DNA of 64,000 nucleotides. Source: Haliclystus octoradiatus (lineage: Eukaryota > Cnidaria > Staurozoa > Stauromedusae > Haliclystidae). The stretch spans positions 32,799,073 to 32,863,072 of the forward strand of contig OU744447.1 in NCBI GenBank assembly GCA_916610825.1, written 5' to 3'. The notes below the pieces were generated by a model that was given only the letters and a program-made list of their open reading frames with translations, was not told where the DNA came from and did not search any database. Below are positions 21,660 through 34,301 of the stretch, in pieces (the stretch's first letter is position 1; each line of letters starts with the position of its first letter). The position numbers and the translations under genes are program-made.

Positions 21660-21669
21660 CATTATAAAG
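21660..21669 (+). promoter_or_regulatory. Possible TATA box of gene A
   Basis: CATTATAAAG about 80 bp upstream of the chosen start. Gene B has CTTATAAAAAC about 60 bp upstream of its start, and both are preceded by similar blocks (TTAGCAGCTG..ACAT). No transcription start is known. Confidence 0.3.
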
Positions 21670-21746
21670 CACGTTAACACTTCTCTCAAAATTACTTCAT
21701 GGGACATTCAGTTCCCTCATTTGTCGCAAAATTTCGTCTAAACATC

Positions 21747-22058
21747 ATGGAATCATTTGCTAGATTAATCTTTGCATTTTGCATTGGATGGATTACCCAT
21801 GTTATTACTCAGGAAAACAGAGATTTGCTTGTTTACAAAGGCAGATATTTCAAGGATTCAACAATTAACAGCTCTCATGTCATGACTGCTTTAAATCTTT
21901 CATCGATTTATTTGTGTGATTACGCTTGTGCAAAATCATTCAATTGCATTGCTTTAAGCTTTGATGTGAATGCTGCACTTTGTCGCTTATTCAATTTAAC
22001 CATGGTTAATCAGTATATTGTTCCACAGCAAGATGAAGCGGTGATTGTTAAGCTGGAG
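21747..22058 (+). CDS. Gene A exon 1: signal peptide plus PAN/Apple-like domain
   Basis: 104 codons from the ATG at 21747 to the phase 0 donor GAG|GTAAAA. A signal peptide (MESFARLIFAFCIGWITHVIT) is followed by a PAN/Apple-like region with the spacing LCDYACAKSFNC..LSF..LCRLF, the cysteine core of that fold, and a terminal hydrophobic strand (EAVIVKLE). The alternative ATG at 21699 would put 16 residues ahead of the signal peptide; I prefer 21747 because the paralogous exon at 51658 begins at the equivalent MKSLAR. The two exons are clearly homologous along their whole length. PAN domains bind proteins or glycans in secreted proteins. The next exon is probably the microexon 30856-30880, whose phase fits. 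Confidence 0.8.
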
Positions 22059-24830
22059 GTAAAATGGTCAATATATCAACTACATATAGGTCATTTAGAG
22101 TCGACTAAATAAATCACTTATCCACTATCAGTCTATTTAGTTAAGGTATCAAATCATTCACCATTGTCAGAATATATAATATACTAGCAATGACTTAACC
22201 GCGTTGCTGGGTTTAATGTAGGAGGAGTTAGTTTGGGGGAGATCCTTTAGAACAATGGTTTTCGTTGTGAATTTTGCTAAACCACCTGGGTGGGCTAGCC
22301 CGGCAACCATATAAACGCATGACTGTAAAAAATAGACAACAATAGTGGATGTTGATCTCACTCAAAGGTGTCACCTCACCTTGCCGGGCTGGCCCACCTC
22401 ATATAAACACCCCCTAAGGCGCTAAAAAATACAATCGAGCATCCGAATAATTTGCATTCTTTTTTGAAAACACGACAACAACAGTAATGACTTCCTACAA
22501 AATACTAAAAGCCGTGTACTTGCAGCTTCAAATAAGAGGTCGTGCAATTGGAAAGAGCAAGTGACATTTCACTGAGAAATCATGATTGATTGGGGTGATC
22601 CACTGTCAGATCCCTCGCAAACAATAGCAGCGATGACCTAAAGCCACAAAGGCCGAAAATGAAAAGATTTATTTTGTTTCGATACGAAGAGTCAAAACGA
22701 AGATGGAATAGCAAACCAAATAAAAACACAGATCATAAGAATTAGGAAAGTTATTAGGGTAGATACGCTTGAAGCGACTCTCTTTTATATTTTAAGAGAT
22801 ATACTACCAGTTTAGACCAGCATTTGTTTCTTGCCATTAAACCGTATCATGCAGGTATATACTGCTCAGTGAAAGAGAGGAGCTTATTTCGCCATACAGT
22901 TAGGTCAAGACGAGTTAGACAATGCGATAAAAAAATTGTAAAAAATTTACAACTTTCAGTTTACTTTGTTAATATTTTGCTGTCATTTAAATGTTCAATT
23001 TCTGAAATACTTTTGCCTAATAGCATAAACGTTCAAATAAGGCTCTATATAATTTTAGCACAACATCACACACAACTCAAGTGAGAGGCGATATTTGCAT
23101 TGATATACCTGTAATAGCAGACACTACGCTTAATTACTCAGTGAGAATAAACTATTAACGGCGATATAGGCGAAATGCAGTAATTGAAATTTAGGTATGG
23201 AGACATAGTTAGTAAAGTTTGACTGAAAAATGTGTCGAAATGCTAGAAAAATAAAAACTAGAAATTGTAAACATAATTACTTAATCAAGGTCATTATAAA
23301 ATTAAATTTGATAATTAAATGTGTCTATGGATTCGAACTGATTAAATACCAGAACATATTGTCAAAAAAGTGAAAATTTAAAAACAATTAATTACATATA
23401 GTGTGATCTATACATGACAGAAGTGAAAATCATTATTTGCCTGTTACGTGCATATTCTTTTTTTTCTTTCTCTCACATAAAGACCAATAATGATGATTAA
23501 ATATGGCGTTTGCTTTTTGAATTTGATTGCACATCTATAAATGAAGAAATTATTATTTATATTTGTAAAAATATAAGGAAAGAGTTTGTTTTTCCGCCAA
23601 TATTATTCTCTTGTTTGTATATGGAATCTTTTATTCTCTTATTCTACGTTACTTCTCTCTTAAACTAACTGCTGATAATAATTTGATTAGATATTCGAAA
23701 TTAAATGCATTCAAATGAAAATAGTTACCAACACTTCAGCGGAAAAAAAGGAGATTAATGCGCATGCACAACATACATTGAAAAATGATCACACACTCAG
23801 TATGATTATAGGCTCGACTACAGACATCAATCAGTAGTACTGCACTAAATATAAATATATATATTTCTATTGACTCAACTATGCTGTAAGGATTGTGTCT
23901 GAACAGTTCGTGATATTTTTATATCTCCCATTGGCGACAGTATTTGAGTAAAAATCAAGGAGATAGGATCAATCTGCAACAATGTTATAAAAATACAGCT
24001 GCAAAACAAATATCCATTTCACAAATCGTCATAATATTATAGTTTTTGTACTCCAGTTGACAAAAGTATTTCCGAACCTCTCCTGCAATTAGGGCGCTCA
24101 ATGTTTTCTTGTTCCTTCTATGATAATTCATAATGTTTCGACATTTATAATTATAGTTTTATAGTAGAACTAATTAACTTTAAACACAGTAATTGTTAAA
24201 CATGCAGTCTAAAAACACATCGATAAGGCTTCCACCTGTAACAGCTGATCGTGCCAAGCGGAGTTAAGGTCGTGCTATTTCAATCTAATGAAACATATTT
24301 TAAATTACCTAATTAGCTGAAATGTGGATTATTTATATTTAGAGGGATTATTATATGTTGCGTTTTCTGTCGATTTTGGAGCAGAAAAGTTTTGTTTGAA
24401 AAAGGATTGTATGGCTGCAGCTGAATGACCGCAAAATTGGAACCGAAATGTTTTATGGAAATATGTTTTTGAATGTCTTTCATGAACCAAAGTGAAAACA
24501 AAAGAATCTAAACTAAATTAGAGATGATTATTTACTCAAATATCCAGCAAGAACTGGAAGGATATATATTTTTTCTATATTGAAATATTTTGTACGTAAT
24601 CAACGTTAATATTTGAAATGAAGGCTCTCTCCAGATTTATTTTGGAGTATTAAGACTGAACTATTCTTTGCTTATTTAAATTAAAGATCAAGCATTTATG
24701 ACTTACAAAATAATTTATAGCTTGTAGAAGTGATATGTAAATTTGTTAGCGGAAAATTATGTTTTACGAAACAGGTATGAATTTTTCAAGAAACTCTGTT
24801 CTGATCGAGTCACGATTATGACTTGTTTTG
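22059..24830 (+). other. Gene A intron 1, first part
   Basis: No coding content supported. At 22285-22425, GGTGGGCTAGCCCGGCAA and its near-complement form an inverted repeat about 100 bp apart, in a patch that is GC-rich for this window. Confidence 0.5.
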
Positions 24831-24833
24831 CTT

Positions 24834-25046
24834 ATTTAAAGGGGCAAAATTGACCAGCGACCTCTGCGAGCTCAAGTTGAATATATGCTTAGCGTAATTC
24901 AACCGTCTCGTTTTGAAACAATTGTTATACGCAGGCCTAAATTGTAATAAAATTCATGTCAACAATAAGCATTGTGTTATAAACAATAAGCATGCCATGT
25001 GATCCTAAGTGCGTAGCACCTGCCGGTCATTTTTGCTCCTTTAAAT
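24834..25046. mobile_element. Short MITE-like inverted-repeat element
   Basis: About 213 bp. The left end ATTTAAAGGGGCAAAATTG and the right end (complement of ATTTAAAGGAGCAAAAATG) are imperfect inverted repeats of about 30 bp. No coding capacity. Confidence 0.55.
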
Positions 25047-25124
25047 GGCTGTAAGTTTTTATGCTTCATTTGGAGTGCATGGAAATTATTTATTTTAATA
25101 AATATTGGATTATAATTTGCTTCT

Positions 25125-25438
25125 AGTTATTTTAGTTTTTCTTCATGATGAGGCACATCTCAATGGTTGATAACGCATGGAGTTAAGTGTCCTTTACGTC
25201 ATCAGCTTTGTTTTAGAGCAACTCTATAATTCTGCTGTACAACCACATTGATCGTAAAATATTGAAACTTTCAGTTAATTACATTAAATATGCTGAAATA
25301 ATCATTGTGTTTCGCTACACATTTGATTCGAAATCAATATTTACATGACTTCATCCACAGCATAAAAGAACACTGAACTCCATGCGTTATCAAACATTGA
25401 GATGTGCCGCATCGTGAAGAAAACTAACTAAAAAGTAA
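25125..25438. mobile_element. MITE with about 65-bp TIRs
   Basis: The left end runs GTTATTTTAGTTTTTCTTCA, then GGCACATCTCAATG and GATAACGCATGGAGTT; the right end is the same series in reverse complement with few changes. About 310 bp, no coding capacity. Confidence 0.7.
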
Positions 25439-25912
25439 CCCTTCCTTTTTGAAGGAATAATTAACGATGATGAGTTCTGATACATAAATTTGAAGGTCAT
25501 ATTCGTTTTTATCGGTTCTTCAACTATAAATATTTTGAATAGTAAATTTAAGAGCAAATAACTAAAAAAAATATGCTAGAAAATGTCAGACCATTGCGTT
25601 ATGTTGTTGAAAAACTATTACACTGAATTGAGGTCATTTGACGCGATAGCTGATTTGATGCTAGTGGTAATTTACGACCATATCGACCGATACGCGTGAT
25701 CATACATGCACGGAGAGGGATCTGATGAAAATGTATAATATATTTCCAAATCACGTAATAAACACTTTCTTGCTCAATATGGGCTACATAAACACTAAGC
25801 GTTAGGAAAAGAACACGAGTATCATAAAGACCAGACGCATAAAACAAAAGCTAACCAACAGACGGCACAGCCCACCTGCAGAAAAAGCTGCTATTGGCCT
25901 ACCCGGTTTAAG

Positions 25913-27073
25913 CAGTGGCGGATACAGGGGGACGCAACAGGGGCAAGCGTACCCGTCAGATTTTTAAACTGTTTGATAGCGCCGCGGCTGTTGTTTTGCT
26001 TTCATTCTTTACGTAAACAATAACTGAGAAAACGACTTGTAAATGATATTTCATCCTGAGTACGTCATATTTTTTCGTAGCAGATTGGAAGTAGCAGTAC
26101 GATTGTTATAATAATCGTATGATTGGACACTAGACTAGAAGAAAGGCAACTTAATTTGACCAATCAACGACACTGATTTCGCTACCGCGGAAGTAGAGCA
26201 TCCAATAGATTGCTTTGATTTCGCTCCCCTCAGATGACGTAGCCTTCAAAGAATTTAGCTATGAACCAATGATAATGCTCTATTTCACATTCCTGACATA
26301 GTTCGCCCCCCTCGGCACCCGTGAATAGCAAAGCTTGTCTTGCTTACTGTCCTGCTTGTACTTTCTTTTCTCTTTTTGTTATTTTCAAACCCTTGAATCA
26401 GTCATCGTCATCTAGCCTCCTTTTGTTAACTTAATCACAAATGACGCTTAGCGAAGGATTAAATTCATAATCTTTGTTGGAAGTTAAACAAATTTAAATG
26501 GCGATCTTTCTCAAGATTTGAAAACATATACTCCAAGGAGATTATTTCACATGAGTTCAAGGTGTCATTTTATTTGAACGATGCTAATAGAAGTTTGTGA
26601 ATGTTCAGAGTTTGCATCGTCAGAGAGCAAACTCATAAACTCTTAAGGTCATCTCAAATTTGATGGAAACTTACCTTGGTATCATGATTCACGAGGCATC
26701 CTTATCCAAACTCCGGAAATACTAAACAAGACAAATGTTTTTCTCTCTCCAGGGTACATTGTTTAAATTTGTAATTACTATTTTCTTACAAATGCTGATA
26801 TATTTAACTTGAATACAGTATATACTTGTTTTTCTTGGTTACAACCTTTTTTGTCGCTGTAAATTTGGAATAACTATGAGATAGACCATACTTTGTAGCT
26901 ACTTGAAAGTCCGATTTGGATATGCAAAAACGATGCTACAGACATCCTAAGAGGTTTTAAATTTCAAAAGTTTTTAGTGGGGGCATGCCCCCGGACCCCC
27001 TAGATGGACGGGGCTTCGCCCCTCGACCCCGGAATCCATGCACCCCTCAGATTTTTGGCTAGATCCGCCCCGG
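25913..27073. mobile_element. Non-autonomous hAT-type transposon
   Basis: 1161 bp starting CAGTGGCGGAT and ending ATCCGCCCCGG, flanked by the 8-bp duplication GGTTTAAG (25905-25912 and 27074-27081). The 8-bp duplication and CAGTGGCGGA ends are hAT-like. Near the right end lies the GC-rich hairpin block GGGGGCATGCCCCC.. GGGGCTTCGCCCC. No transposase frame is present, so it would depend on an autonomous relative. Confidence 0.85.
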
Positions 27074-27189
27074 GGTTTAAGTTATAAAACGATAAATCTA
27101 AATAAAATGCTTAACAGTAAATTTACTTTTTTTACGTAATAGATATTTTTATTAAATATTGATTAATATCCATTGCCCCCACATGTCAC

Positions 27190-29640
27190 GTCATCAAAGA
27201 TAGAATAGAATAGAATTTTATTTCAACCACATGATAATAGATGTATACAGGCTAAATACATTGATTAGTTAAGTATGATATACAGTGGTTGACGTTATCT
27301 CGAAAGCAAAATTGCTTGTCTATTGAGAGACGCTATAGTGTTTATTAATGACATGGGTGAAAAGTTAAAACAAAAATGGTAAATTTCAACTAAAAGGAAA
27401 TTAAAAATTAGTTAACATACAACTATACTATAAAAACGATACAATTTAACAACATATCTAGCTGTCTTTGAAAGTACAAATAGAATATTGGAAATTTTCA
27501 TTGTTCTTTCGAATATAGTTACTGAAAGAATTAGACGATGAACATACATTTTGAGGAAAGGGATTGTTGAAGCCATTCCAAAGTGTTGGAAATCTATAAT
27601 TTGGTTATGATTGTAGCATTTTATTTAGTTTAAAAAAAAAGAATTTCAAAAGCATTCAGCTTTCTGAATCTGGATTCAAAAATATTAACATTGAAAGTAA
27701 CAAAGATGGCACAGAATCATTGGCAATTGATTAACAATCTCTGCAATCTATGCATCATCATCGAGGATCAGCATGGGATATGTACTTTGCGTTCATTATA
27801 ATCTTCGCACACTTCTTCTGCAACAACTCTAACAGTGAAACATTTGCGTGACCCCAAATCTCAATACAATACTCGGAACGAGGTTTGCATAAAGAATTGT
27901 AAATTATTGGTTTATGATTCAAAGTTGAGAAATTTTTCAGACGAAATAATGTAAAATTGTATTACGCTGTTTGGAGTAACAAAATTAGCATGGGCTTTCC
28001 AACTGAAATCATCATCGATCAATACACTACACATTTAATGAAATGATTCTTTTGTAGAGAACTGCAACGTTCGAGAGAGTGACCATCAAATGATGAAGAT
28101 ATAGATTAAAGTTTGGCATGGTTGAAAAGCATATATTTAGATTTGTCTGGGTGTAGAGTCAAATAATTTTCGTAAAACCAATGCGCCACAGAATTCAATT
28201 CAATTGTTTATTTCATTTTCAAGATCTTCCTTGTTATTTGAGGGCCATTGTAAAGTTGTGTCATCAGCGAAAAGGGTTACTTGGAATTTTGTTGAATCGG
28301 GTAAATCATTTATGAAAATCAAGAATAATAGGGGGCCGAGAATACTACCTTGCGGTACTCCACAGCATATTTCACAAAAACTAGATAGAGCTCGAAATAA
28401 AGCTGCTGCCTTCTATTTGATGAGTAGCTTCTTCTTATAGCATTTGATAACAAAATCAAAGACAACAGTAATTTTTAATTTGTCTTATTAGTAAAAGTTG
28501 ACGTTTCGAGTATAGTTTGTGTGACAATTTCCAAGAGTGAAAGAAACATTATTACACCGTGCATTTCGTTAAGCTCGTCAGAGAAGTATTTTAATTGTGA
28601 ATGTAATAATATCAAACGTATTTTTATCGATCTTAAGTATCCAGTTTACCTTTAAAATTTCTATCTTCGTCGTTTTAATTTTAATTATTTTAATAGTATT
28701 GACCATGTTAACATTTAAAAAAAGCAACTGACGCTATAGCTAAATTGCCTTTTAAAGATCAGGGCGTAAGTAATATAGTGAGAAGAGATATAAAATCTCT
28801 GTTTAATAAATTCAAAGTTAACATTTTATCTGTTTTTACCCGTTGAAAACTCAAAAACGACTTGAGGCACCGTGAGTCCAAATCTGAACTTCTTTCGAAA
28901 CATTGCGTAATCTATCATTTCATGTGTGGCTTGTGTAATTCAAGCTATGTAGGATATACTAAGCGTGACCTACACCAAAGAATAGAAGATGCAGTTCTAA
29001 ATGGGACTGCCTCGCTTATGAAAGGCTATTCATTAGGGACTCACAACCAAACCTGAATAGTCAATCAGACTCAATGCGATCTAAATTATCTTGAGTCAAT
29101 TTCTTATTCTATTTTGTCAAACAAAAATTCTGTTTTTTTTTGTTTTGCAATTAGGTATCTTAGTAAGCTTAATTCATAAATTTGAAATAAATATATAATT
29201 GATAGCATAGAGTCAACTCAATGATATAAAATTTCTTTCACTCATATAAATGGTCACAGACGCAGCTGAAACTTCGAGTTTTACTAATAAAACACATTCA
29301 AAACTACTGTTGTCTTTGATTTTTGTTATCAAATGCCTTCTATTGGACAGGTAATTCAAATTCAATCCCATGCAGACAATAACGATTCAACGTTTGTAAA
29401 AGAATGTCATGAGAGACTGTATCAAAATCGTTTTTGATTCGAGAATATTGCACATTGATAATTTGAACGTTTTGAAGAAACATATTGTTTAAAAAGATGA
29501 GTAAGCAATGGGTTGTTGAACAATATTTACGAAAACCAAATTGGTCATTATTGTTAGGAAGATGGTGTTGAAATAGTTTTACATTTGAAAATAAACAACC
29601 TTTTCTAAAATTTGAAGAAAAAATTGTGTTGTCAGATCAA
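27190..29640 (-). pseudogene. CR1/Jockey-like LINE remnant, interrupted by a Penelope-like element
   Basis: Minus-strand reverse-transcriptase pieces. Upstream part at about 29340-29560: NNDQFGFRKYCSTTH and DFDTVSHDILLQTLNRY, then NYLSNRR. Downstream part at about 28240-28440: SNRRQQLYF, then [20 protein letters not shown] and LFADDTTL, the RT catalytic core. The two halves are separated by the insertion 28440-29335. The 3' UTR continues to about 27190, where ATTCT repeats (on the minus strand) may be the tail. Stops and frameshifts make it inactive. It lies in intron 1 of gene A, antisense to it. Confidence 0.75.
28440..29335 (+). mobile_element. Penelope-like element fragment with GIY-YIG endonuclease
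   Basis: About 895 bp inserted in the LINE above. The plus-strand frame shows the C-terminal part of a Penelope protein: LPFKDQGVSNIVRRDIKSL (about 28750-28810), then after a break 28862-29056 with CVIYHFMCGLCNSSYVGYTKRDLHQRI, the GIY-YIG (here Y..YVG) endonuclease with its preceding CxxC. The ends are inverted copies of about 65 bp (CATTTGATAACAAAA..ATCAAAGACAACAGTA). An 11-bp target duplication (TGCCTTCTATT) is seen on both sides, near 28408 and 29334. The reverse-transcriptase portion is missing, as in many 5'-truncated copies. Confidence 0.75.
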
Positions 29641-30364
29641 TCCAGGGGCGGATCGAGGAAAAAGCTGTTTTAATATTTTTCGAAATAAAGCTGTAATTTA
29701 TTTGAAAATAACAAATCAACAATCGACAATATCAACAACCAAAAAGAAAAATGCATTATTCTGTTAACTAGCGTAATTCATAACAGTAACTAGCAGCAAC
29801 AAAAGATGTAACTATATATATATATATATAATATTAGCACTATAATAAAATAGAGTTGATTAATATATTAAATTGGAAGAATGTTTAAATTTACGAGAAA
29901 AAAAAAGAGGAGCATGGTGTAATAGCTTCAACATATCGAATCAATCACCAGGTCGGTTGTTTCTAATTATTGTTTCGTTGCATGACATAGTCGATCGTCC
30001 TGTTCTTGACAAGCAGTTAATTGTAGATCAGCGAAAGAGCAAATCCTAAGTCGTAATAGCTTGTTCTCTTTTACTTTTTCATTACGATTAGTAGCCAATA
30101 CTTTCTCAAATGTAACTTTAAAATTTTCAAATCATAATCTTTTCTCTTCGATAGTGAGATCATTATTTATCAAAGAGCACTTCAAATCTTTCAACAGTGT
30201 GTTCGCAATATTGTTTGATGCACGAAATGGTTCATACGGTGTAATCACGGCTTCATTTTTCATTTCTACATCGTAATCGATTCTAGTGCTTCACTGAAGC
30301 GGCATTGTGCTAAGCTACGATCGTCTCATGCAGCATATTTCAAATTCCAATCCCTCACTTAGTG

Positions 30365-30625
30365 ATATCATTGGCTTAAAGACGATCCGCTTGAATTCTG
30401 CTGCATGAAAAATGACGTAGGCAGTGTCACCAAAAATATGAAGAGAACTGGTCTGGCTGCTCTGTTGAGATTAGCAAGATATTTCCACAGGGGACTCACG
30501 TGGAGTTGCGTTAACCACTTATAAACATAAAAAGCAAATCGTCGGCATTTGCACATTTTTGATTGCGTCGAATGGGTAAATGGACAGGGAGATTAGACAA
30601 GGAACCCATTGATAGGGGTCGGGAA
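30365..30625. repeat. Dispersed repeat, copy 1
   Basis: Resembles 32225-32460 in order of blocks (CCGCTTGAAT.., ACATTTTTGATTGCGT.GAATGG, GGGACTCACGTGGAGT). It lies in intron 1 of gene A, just before the microexon; the other copy lies just after it. Confidence 0.5.
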
Positions 30626-30855
30626 TGCAGAATGCTGAATCTTAATGGGACAAGCGGGAAAATAGTGAATACGTTATTTACAAACTTCAGAAATACAATA
30701 ATAATAAAGTAACAATCAATGTTGAGGATCAATAATATGAAAACAAAGCAATTTTTGTATTTTCTTTCAACTGATTTTAACTTGCGACAGTCTTGATCAG
30801 CCCCTGTAATCCTATTTCATGAATAACTACAAATGAATTTTTTCCTTTCTTTCAG

Positions 30856-30880
30856 ATTGGATGCATCCCAAGCACGATAG
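30856..30880 (+). CDS. Gene A microexon (25 nt)
   Basis: Flanked by a strong polypyrimidine acceptor (TTTCCTTTCTTTCAG) and donor GTAAGCC. Read in phase 0 it encodes IGCIPSTI plus the first base of the next codon. It matches the PAN exon (phase 0 out) and the TSP1 exon (phase 1 in). Gene B has the same microexon at 56703-56727, with equal length, equal phase, the same donor GTAAGC and the peptide IECVPSTI, which makes chance very unlikely. Confidence 0.8.
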
Positions 30881-31456
30881 GTAAGCCAATGATCTCAAAT
30901 TTTATTTACTTTATAATTCTTTTAATATAAATGTAGCATCAATGTTGCCACATACATCAGGTGTATGCACTCCAGGTAATCCTTTGTAAAATGATGATGC
31001 CTTCTAGTTCTTTAACTGCTGTTTAACTTCCTTTAAAATATCTGCAAGAAACAAATTCTGATTCAGCAATAAATTCAATACAAGGTATCTTTTATTCAAG
31101 AGGAAGCTATAATGCAATTACTATGAACTCATGACTTTTGACAAATATTTTCAACTCATGATGAAGTTGTTTTAGAAATACTGTTTTTGGAAATGTCACT
31201 GGATGTTGCCATTACTTCCCTAAATGTATCACCTCTGTAATTATCTATCGCGGAGAAAAAAACAAGAAATAATACACAATTTGAGTTAATGAGATGATAT
31301 TCATTGCTATTCTTGTTCCAAGGTTAGTTGTTCCACTGCATGCTATGTAGTGACAGACGACATCAAATGAAAGTTCTATTTCACAATTTGCATTTCTGTC
31401 CATCTATTGATTGTTTATTTTATTGATTGTTATTGTCTAAAGAAGATAGATAAGAT

Positions 31457-31905
31457 ACCAAGCACCGCAGAACTGAAACGGCAGGATTCTCGAGGCAACT
31501 TGAAAATCACATAACAGTGCTCATAAAAAAATATGCTAAACAATTCCCTTTCACTTGTTTTAATTAAATTCTATTGTAAACCCTTCAAAAATTCAATTTA
31601 TATTTATGATTCACGGTCAAAGCCTTCTTATGATTTTGATAAAATGCTGCGTGTGAGCTTCATGTGATTAGATTTATTTTGTTTTCCCATGGTTTTGCAA
31701 ATCCATACAACGATGACGAAAACACATATTGTATGAATTAGAAGGGCCTGACGGTAAAATGATTTACAAATTCATCTTGGTGAGGTCAACCATAAAATTT
31801 GACTAAGCTAGAAACGGGAATGCATTTATGGATTTTTTATAAACATGTTATGTGAATTTCAAGTTGCCCGGAAAAACCTGTTGTTTCAGATATGTGGCGC
31901 TCGGT
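31457..31905. mobile_element. MITE, family 2 copy 2
   Basis: 449 bp. Ends like copy 1 at 20177: left ACCAAGCACCGCAGAACTGA..CGGCAGGATTCTC, right ..GGAAAAACCTG..TGTGGCGCTCGGT. Longer inside than copy 1. Located in the intron between the microexon and the first TSP1 exon of gene A. Confidence 0.7.
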
Positions 31906-32224
31906 CTATAATGCATTTAAGTCGATTACATAGATTAAATAAACTTTCACATTTCCCTTGCTCCCGCTTGATATACTTCTTATTTAATGATTTGGTTAGA
32001 ACTATTCAATTTATTTATTCGTTATAGTTTTATTTATTTGGGAATTTATTTAATGATCGGAATTGTTCATATCATTCTATATCATTGTCAGATGATATAT
32101 AATTTTGGGTTTGATAATACAAAATATATAAAGCTCAAAAGTCTGACTTGAACAGTTAGTAAGGGAAATAATGGATACGATTTGAGTCTCACTTCTCAGC
32201 CCACATTAGACTTTTTTTTATTGT

Positions 32225-32460
32225 AAAATTGGCTTGAAGCTGTTCCGCTTGAATACAGTGTTGCTCTAGAAATAATGAAACGAAAATTGTCAGGCTGTCC
32301 TGTGAACACTGTCAGCACATTTTCATAGGGGACATGCATGGAGTAACATTACACATGAACAATAATGGTCGGTGTCTACACATTTTGATTGCGTAGTCGA
32401 ATGGAATCAAAATTCGTTATGATGGGACAGAGAGACTACCAAGGGACCAAAGGAGTACAG
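32225..32460. repeat. Dispersed repeat, copy 2
   Basis: Second copy of the repeat at 30365-30625, same orientation, diverged. Confidence 0.45.
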
Positions 32461-33095
32461 TTTCTTCACATCGGCTATGTTGGTGTGACATGAAAATACA
32501 TCATGTGAACACTGTCCTTTCAAAATACACAACAAGTTTTACCAATCTTTACTTTAAACATTTCTCGAGAGATGCATTGAGAACCTGTGAAAAGCTCTAC
32601 AAGTACGGGAAACGATGAAATGATGATTACAACAATAACAAATAAAAACAAGAAAAGGGTGAAAAAGAAAGCAATAACTTTCGTATATTATCTTTTTAAC
32701 CCTAACTGTCGCTTATGGGACAGTTGCGATAGTCTAGATCTACCCCTTTCCAGAACCATTTTTTCTTTCGCATATATAATAATACTATAGATTATCATGT
32801 AGTATATTGTGATCGGTAGGCTAAACTGAATAGAATGATTGAGCTGGATAGTTATTCGTTCAAGGTCTTGAAACACATTGGCAACAGAGCTGCTTCATTC
32901 CAAAGCATGTGTTGCTTATGCTAGCTATCAAGTTGTTTTATTTGTCGAACGTTAGCTGCACTAATACAAACAAACGAATTCTACATTGGTAAGAATTTTT
33001 GCATTGCAACAACAGATAGTTTAGAGATCCAGCTAGTCAATGCAATATGAAATCAGTTGAGCATATATTTTGATAATAAACTATCGTTATTTCAG

Positions 33096-33290
33096 TGAAC
33101 GGTGGATGGTCGCAGTGGATAAGCACTGGTCTTTGCTCTGCTACATGTGGGAAAGGAGTGAAGAGTGTTAGTCGCTTTTGCACAAACCCTATACCAGCAT
33201 GCAATGGTAACTTTTGTCATGGTAATAGCAGCGGGATCAAAAATTGCTACAATCCAGCATGTCTTAATCAAGTCGCAAAGTTGAATTCGG
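33096..33290 (+). CDS. Gene A TSP1 exon 1
   Basis: 195-nt exon, phase 1-1, between TTATTTCAG and GTAAGTTC. With the G from the microexon it reads VNGGWSQWISTGLCSATCGKG, then RFCTNPIPAC and further cysteines: a complete thrombospondin type 1 repeat with the WSxW and CSxTCGxG signatures. These modules bind glycosaminoglycans and other extracellular proteins; WSxW tryptophans are often C-mannosylated. Symmetrical phase 1 borders allow insertion or duplication without frame change. The exon is followed by an 11.6-kb intron full of mobile elements. Confidence 0.88.
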
Positions 33291-34301
33291 GTAAGTTCAC
33301 ATTCTGTGCAGAGTATGGAATGCTCGTAAAATATAATATATTTGATTATCTGGATGCATTGATAAATGAATGAGGCTGATAATGTTGTTATAGTCTTTGA
33401 TATTTGAATATTATTATCAGATTGGAGCCATTGTATTGTTTCCATCTATTTATGCTCTGCTTAACAAATATTGAACAATTTATATTCAAGGGCTGAGAAC
33501 GTTAATGGAGTATGAAACGTTGGGAAACACTCGGGAAGCTATAAATCATTCGATCGGAGCTCCATACTTATACTCTTCATTCGTATTTCCAAACATTCCT
33601 CGTTTAGTAAATATCATCTCAAACCACGGCCACAGTGCAGTACCTCGCTTATAAAATGAAAGAAACCAATTTACTCCTAAATAGGGTAAGATATTTCTGG
33701 TTGAGTAATGAAAAATTTGAACTTTAAGGTTGAACTAATCATGATCGTTCGATATTAATGAAGTTTACGTGGACATTTTTAGTCAAAAGGCTATCTTTAT
33801 GTAATTGACCAAGAAACCATGGAAGCAGGAATGTCAAAAATTGATAATCGCAGAAATACGGCATAAATAATATCTGAAATAATAAATAATAAACAACATG
33901 GTTTATCCGAATTATTATTATTTGAGATTTCGAACTCCATTATGATCTTAACTAAGCAACTCAGAAATAATTCTAAGTATTCGAAAGAAAACACGACATT
34001 TTGATCTAAAAATTGTCATATACGTCGAGGTGCTGATTTTGTTGGCATATTTCTCTAGATCCAGTGAAAATCAATATCTCTTTCTCTAGTACCCAGCACG
34101 GCGCGGTTGATTTGACATACGCATAACAACCCACATTTTTGCATGATTTTTTATGATTTTGTCGAAATTCAAAGAAAGCAAATCGAACGAAAACAAGGAC
34201 AGACAATATATTATCAGAAAAAGGAGAGACGTTATTTAGTTGCTCATTTATTATTCTAAAATAGTGGAACTTTTGAAAACTATAATGGTAAAATGTAAAT
34301 A
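33291..34301 (+). other. Gene A intron, no other feature seen
   Basis: No coding or repeat structure recognised between the TSP1 exon and the pogo-like element. Confidence 0.5.

Noticed and set aside
28490..28512. Hammerhead remnant at the left end of the Penelope-like fragment (CGAAACGTC on the minus strand)
   Set aside because: No CUGAUGA upstream and no room for a helix III loop, so only a partial resemblance.
29642..30808. Possible second hAT element (CAGGGGCGGATC .. GATCAGCCCCTG)
   Set aside because: The left end resembles the hAT terminus, but the right end matches poorly and no 8-bp duplication was found.
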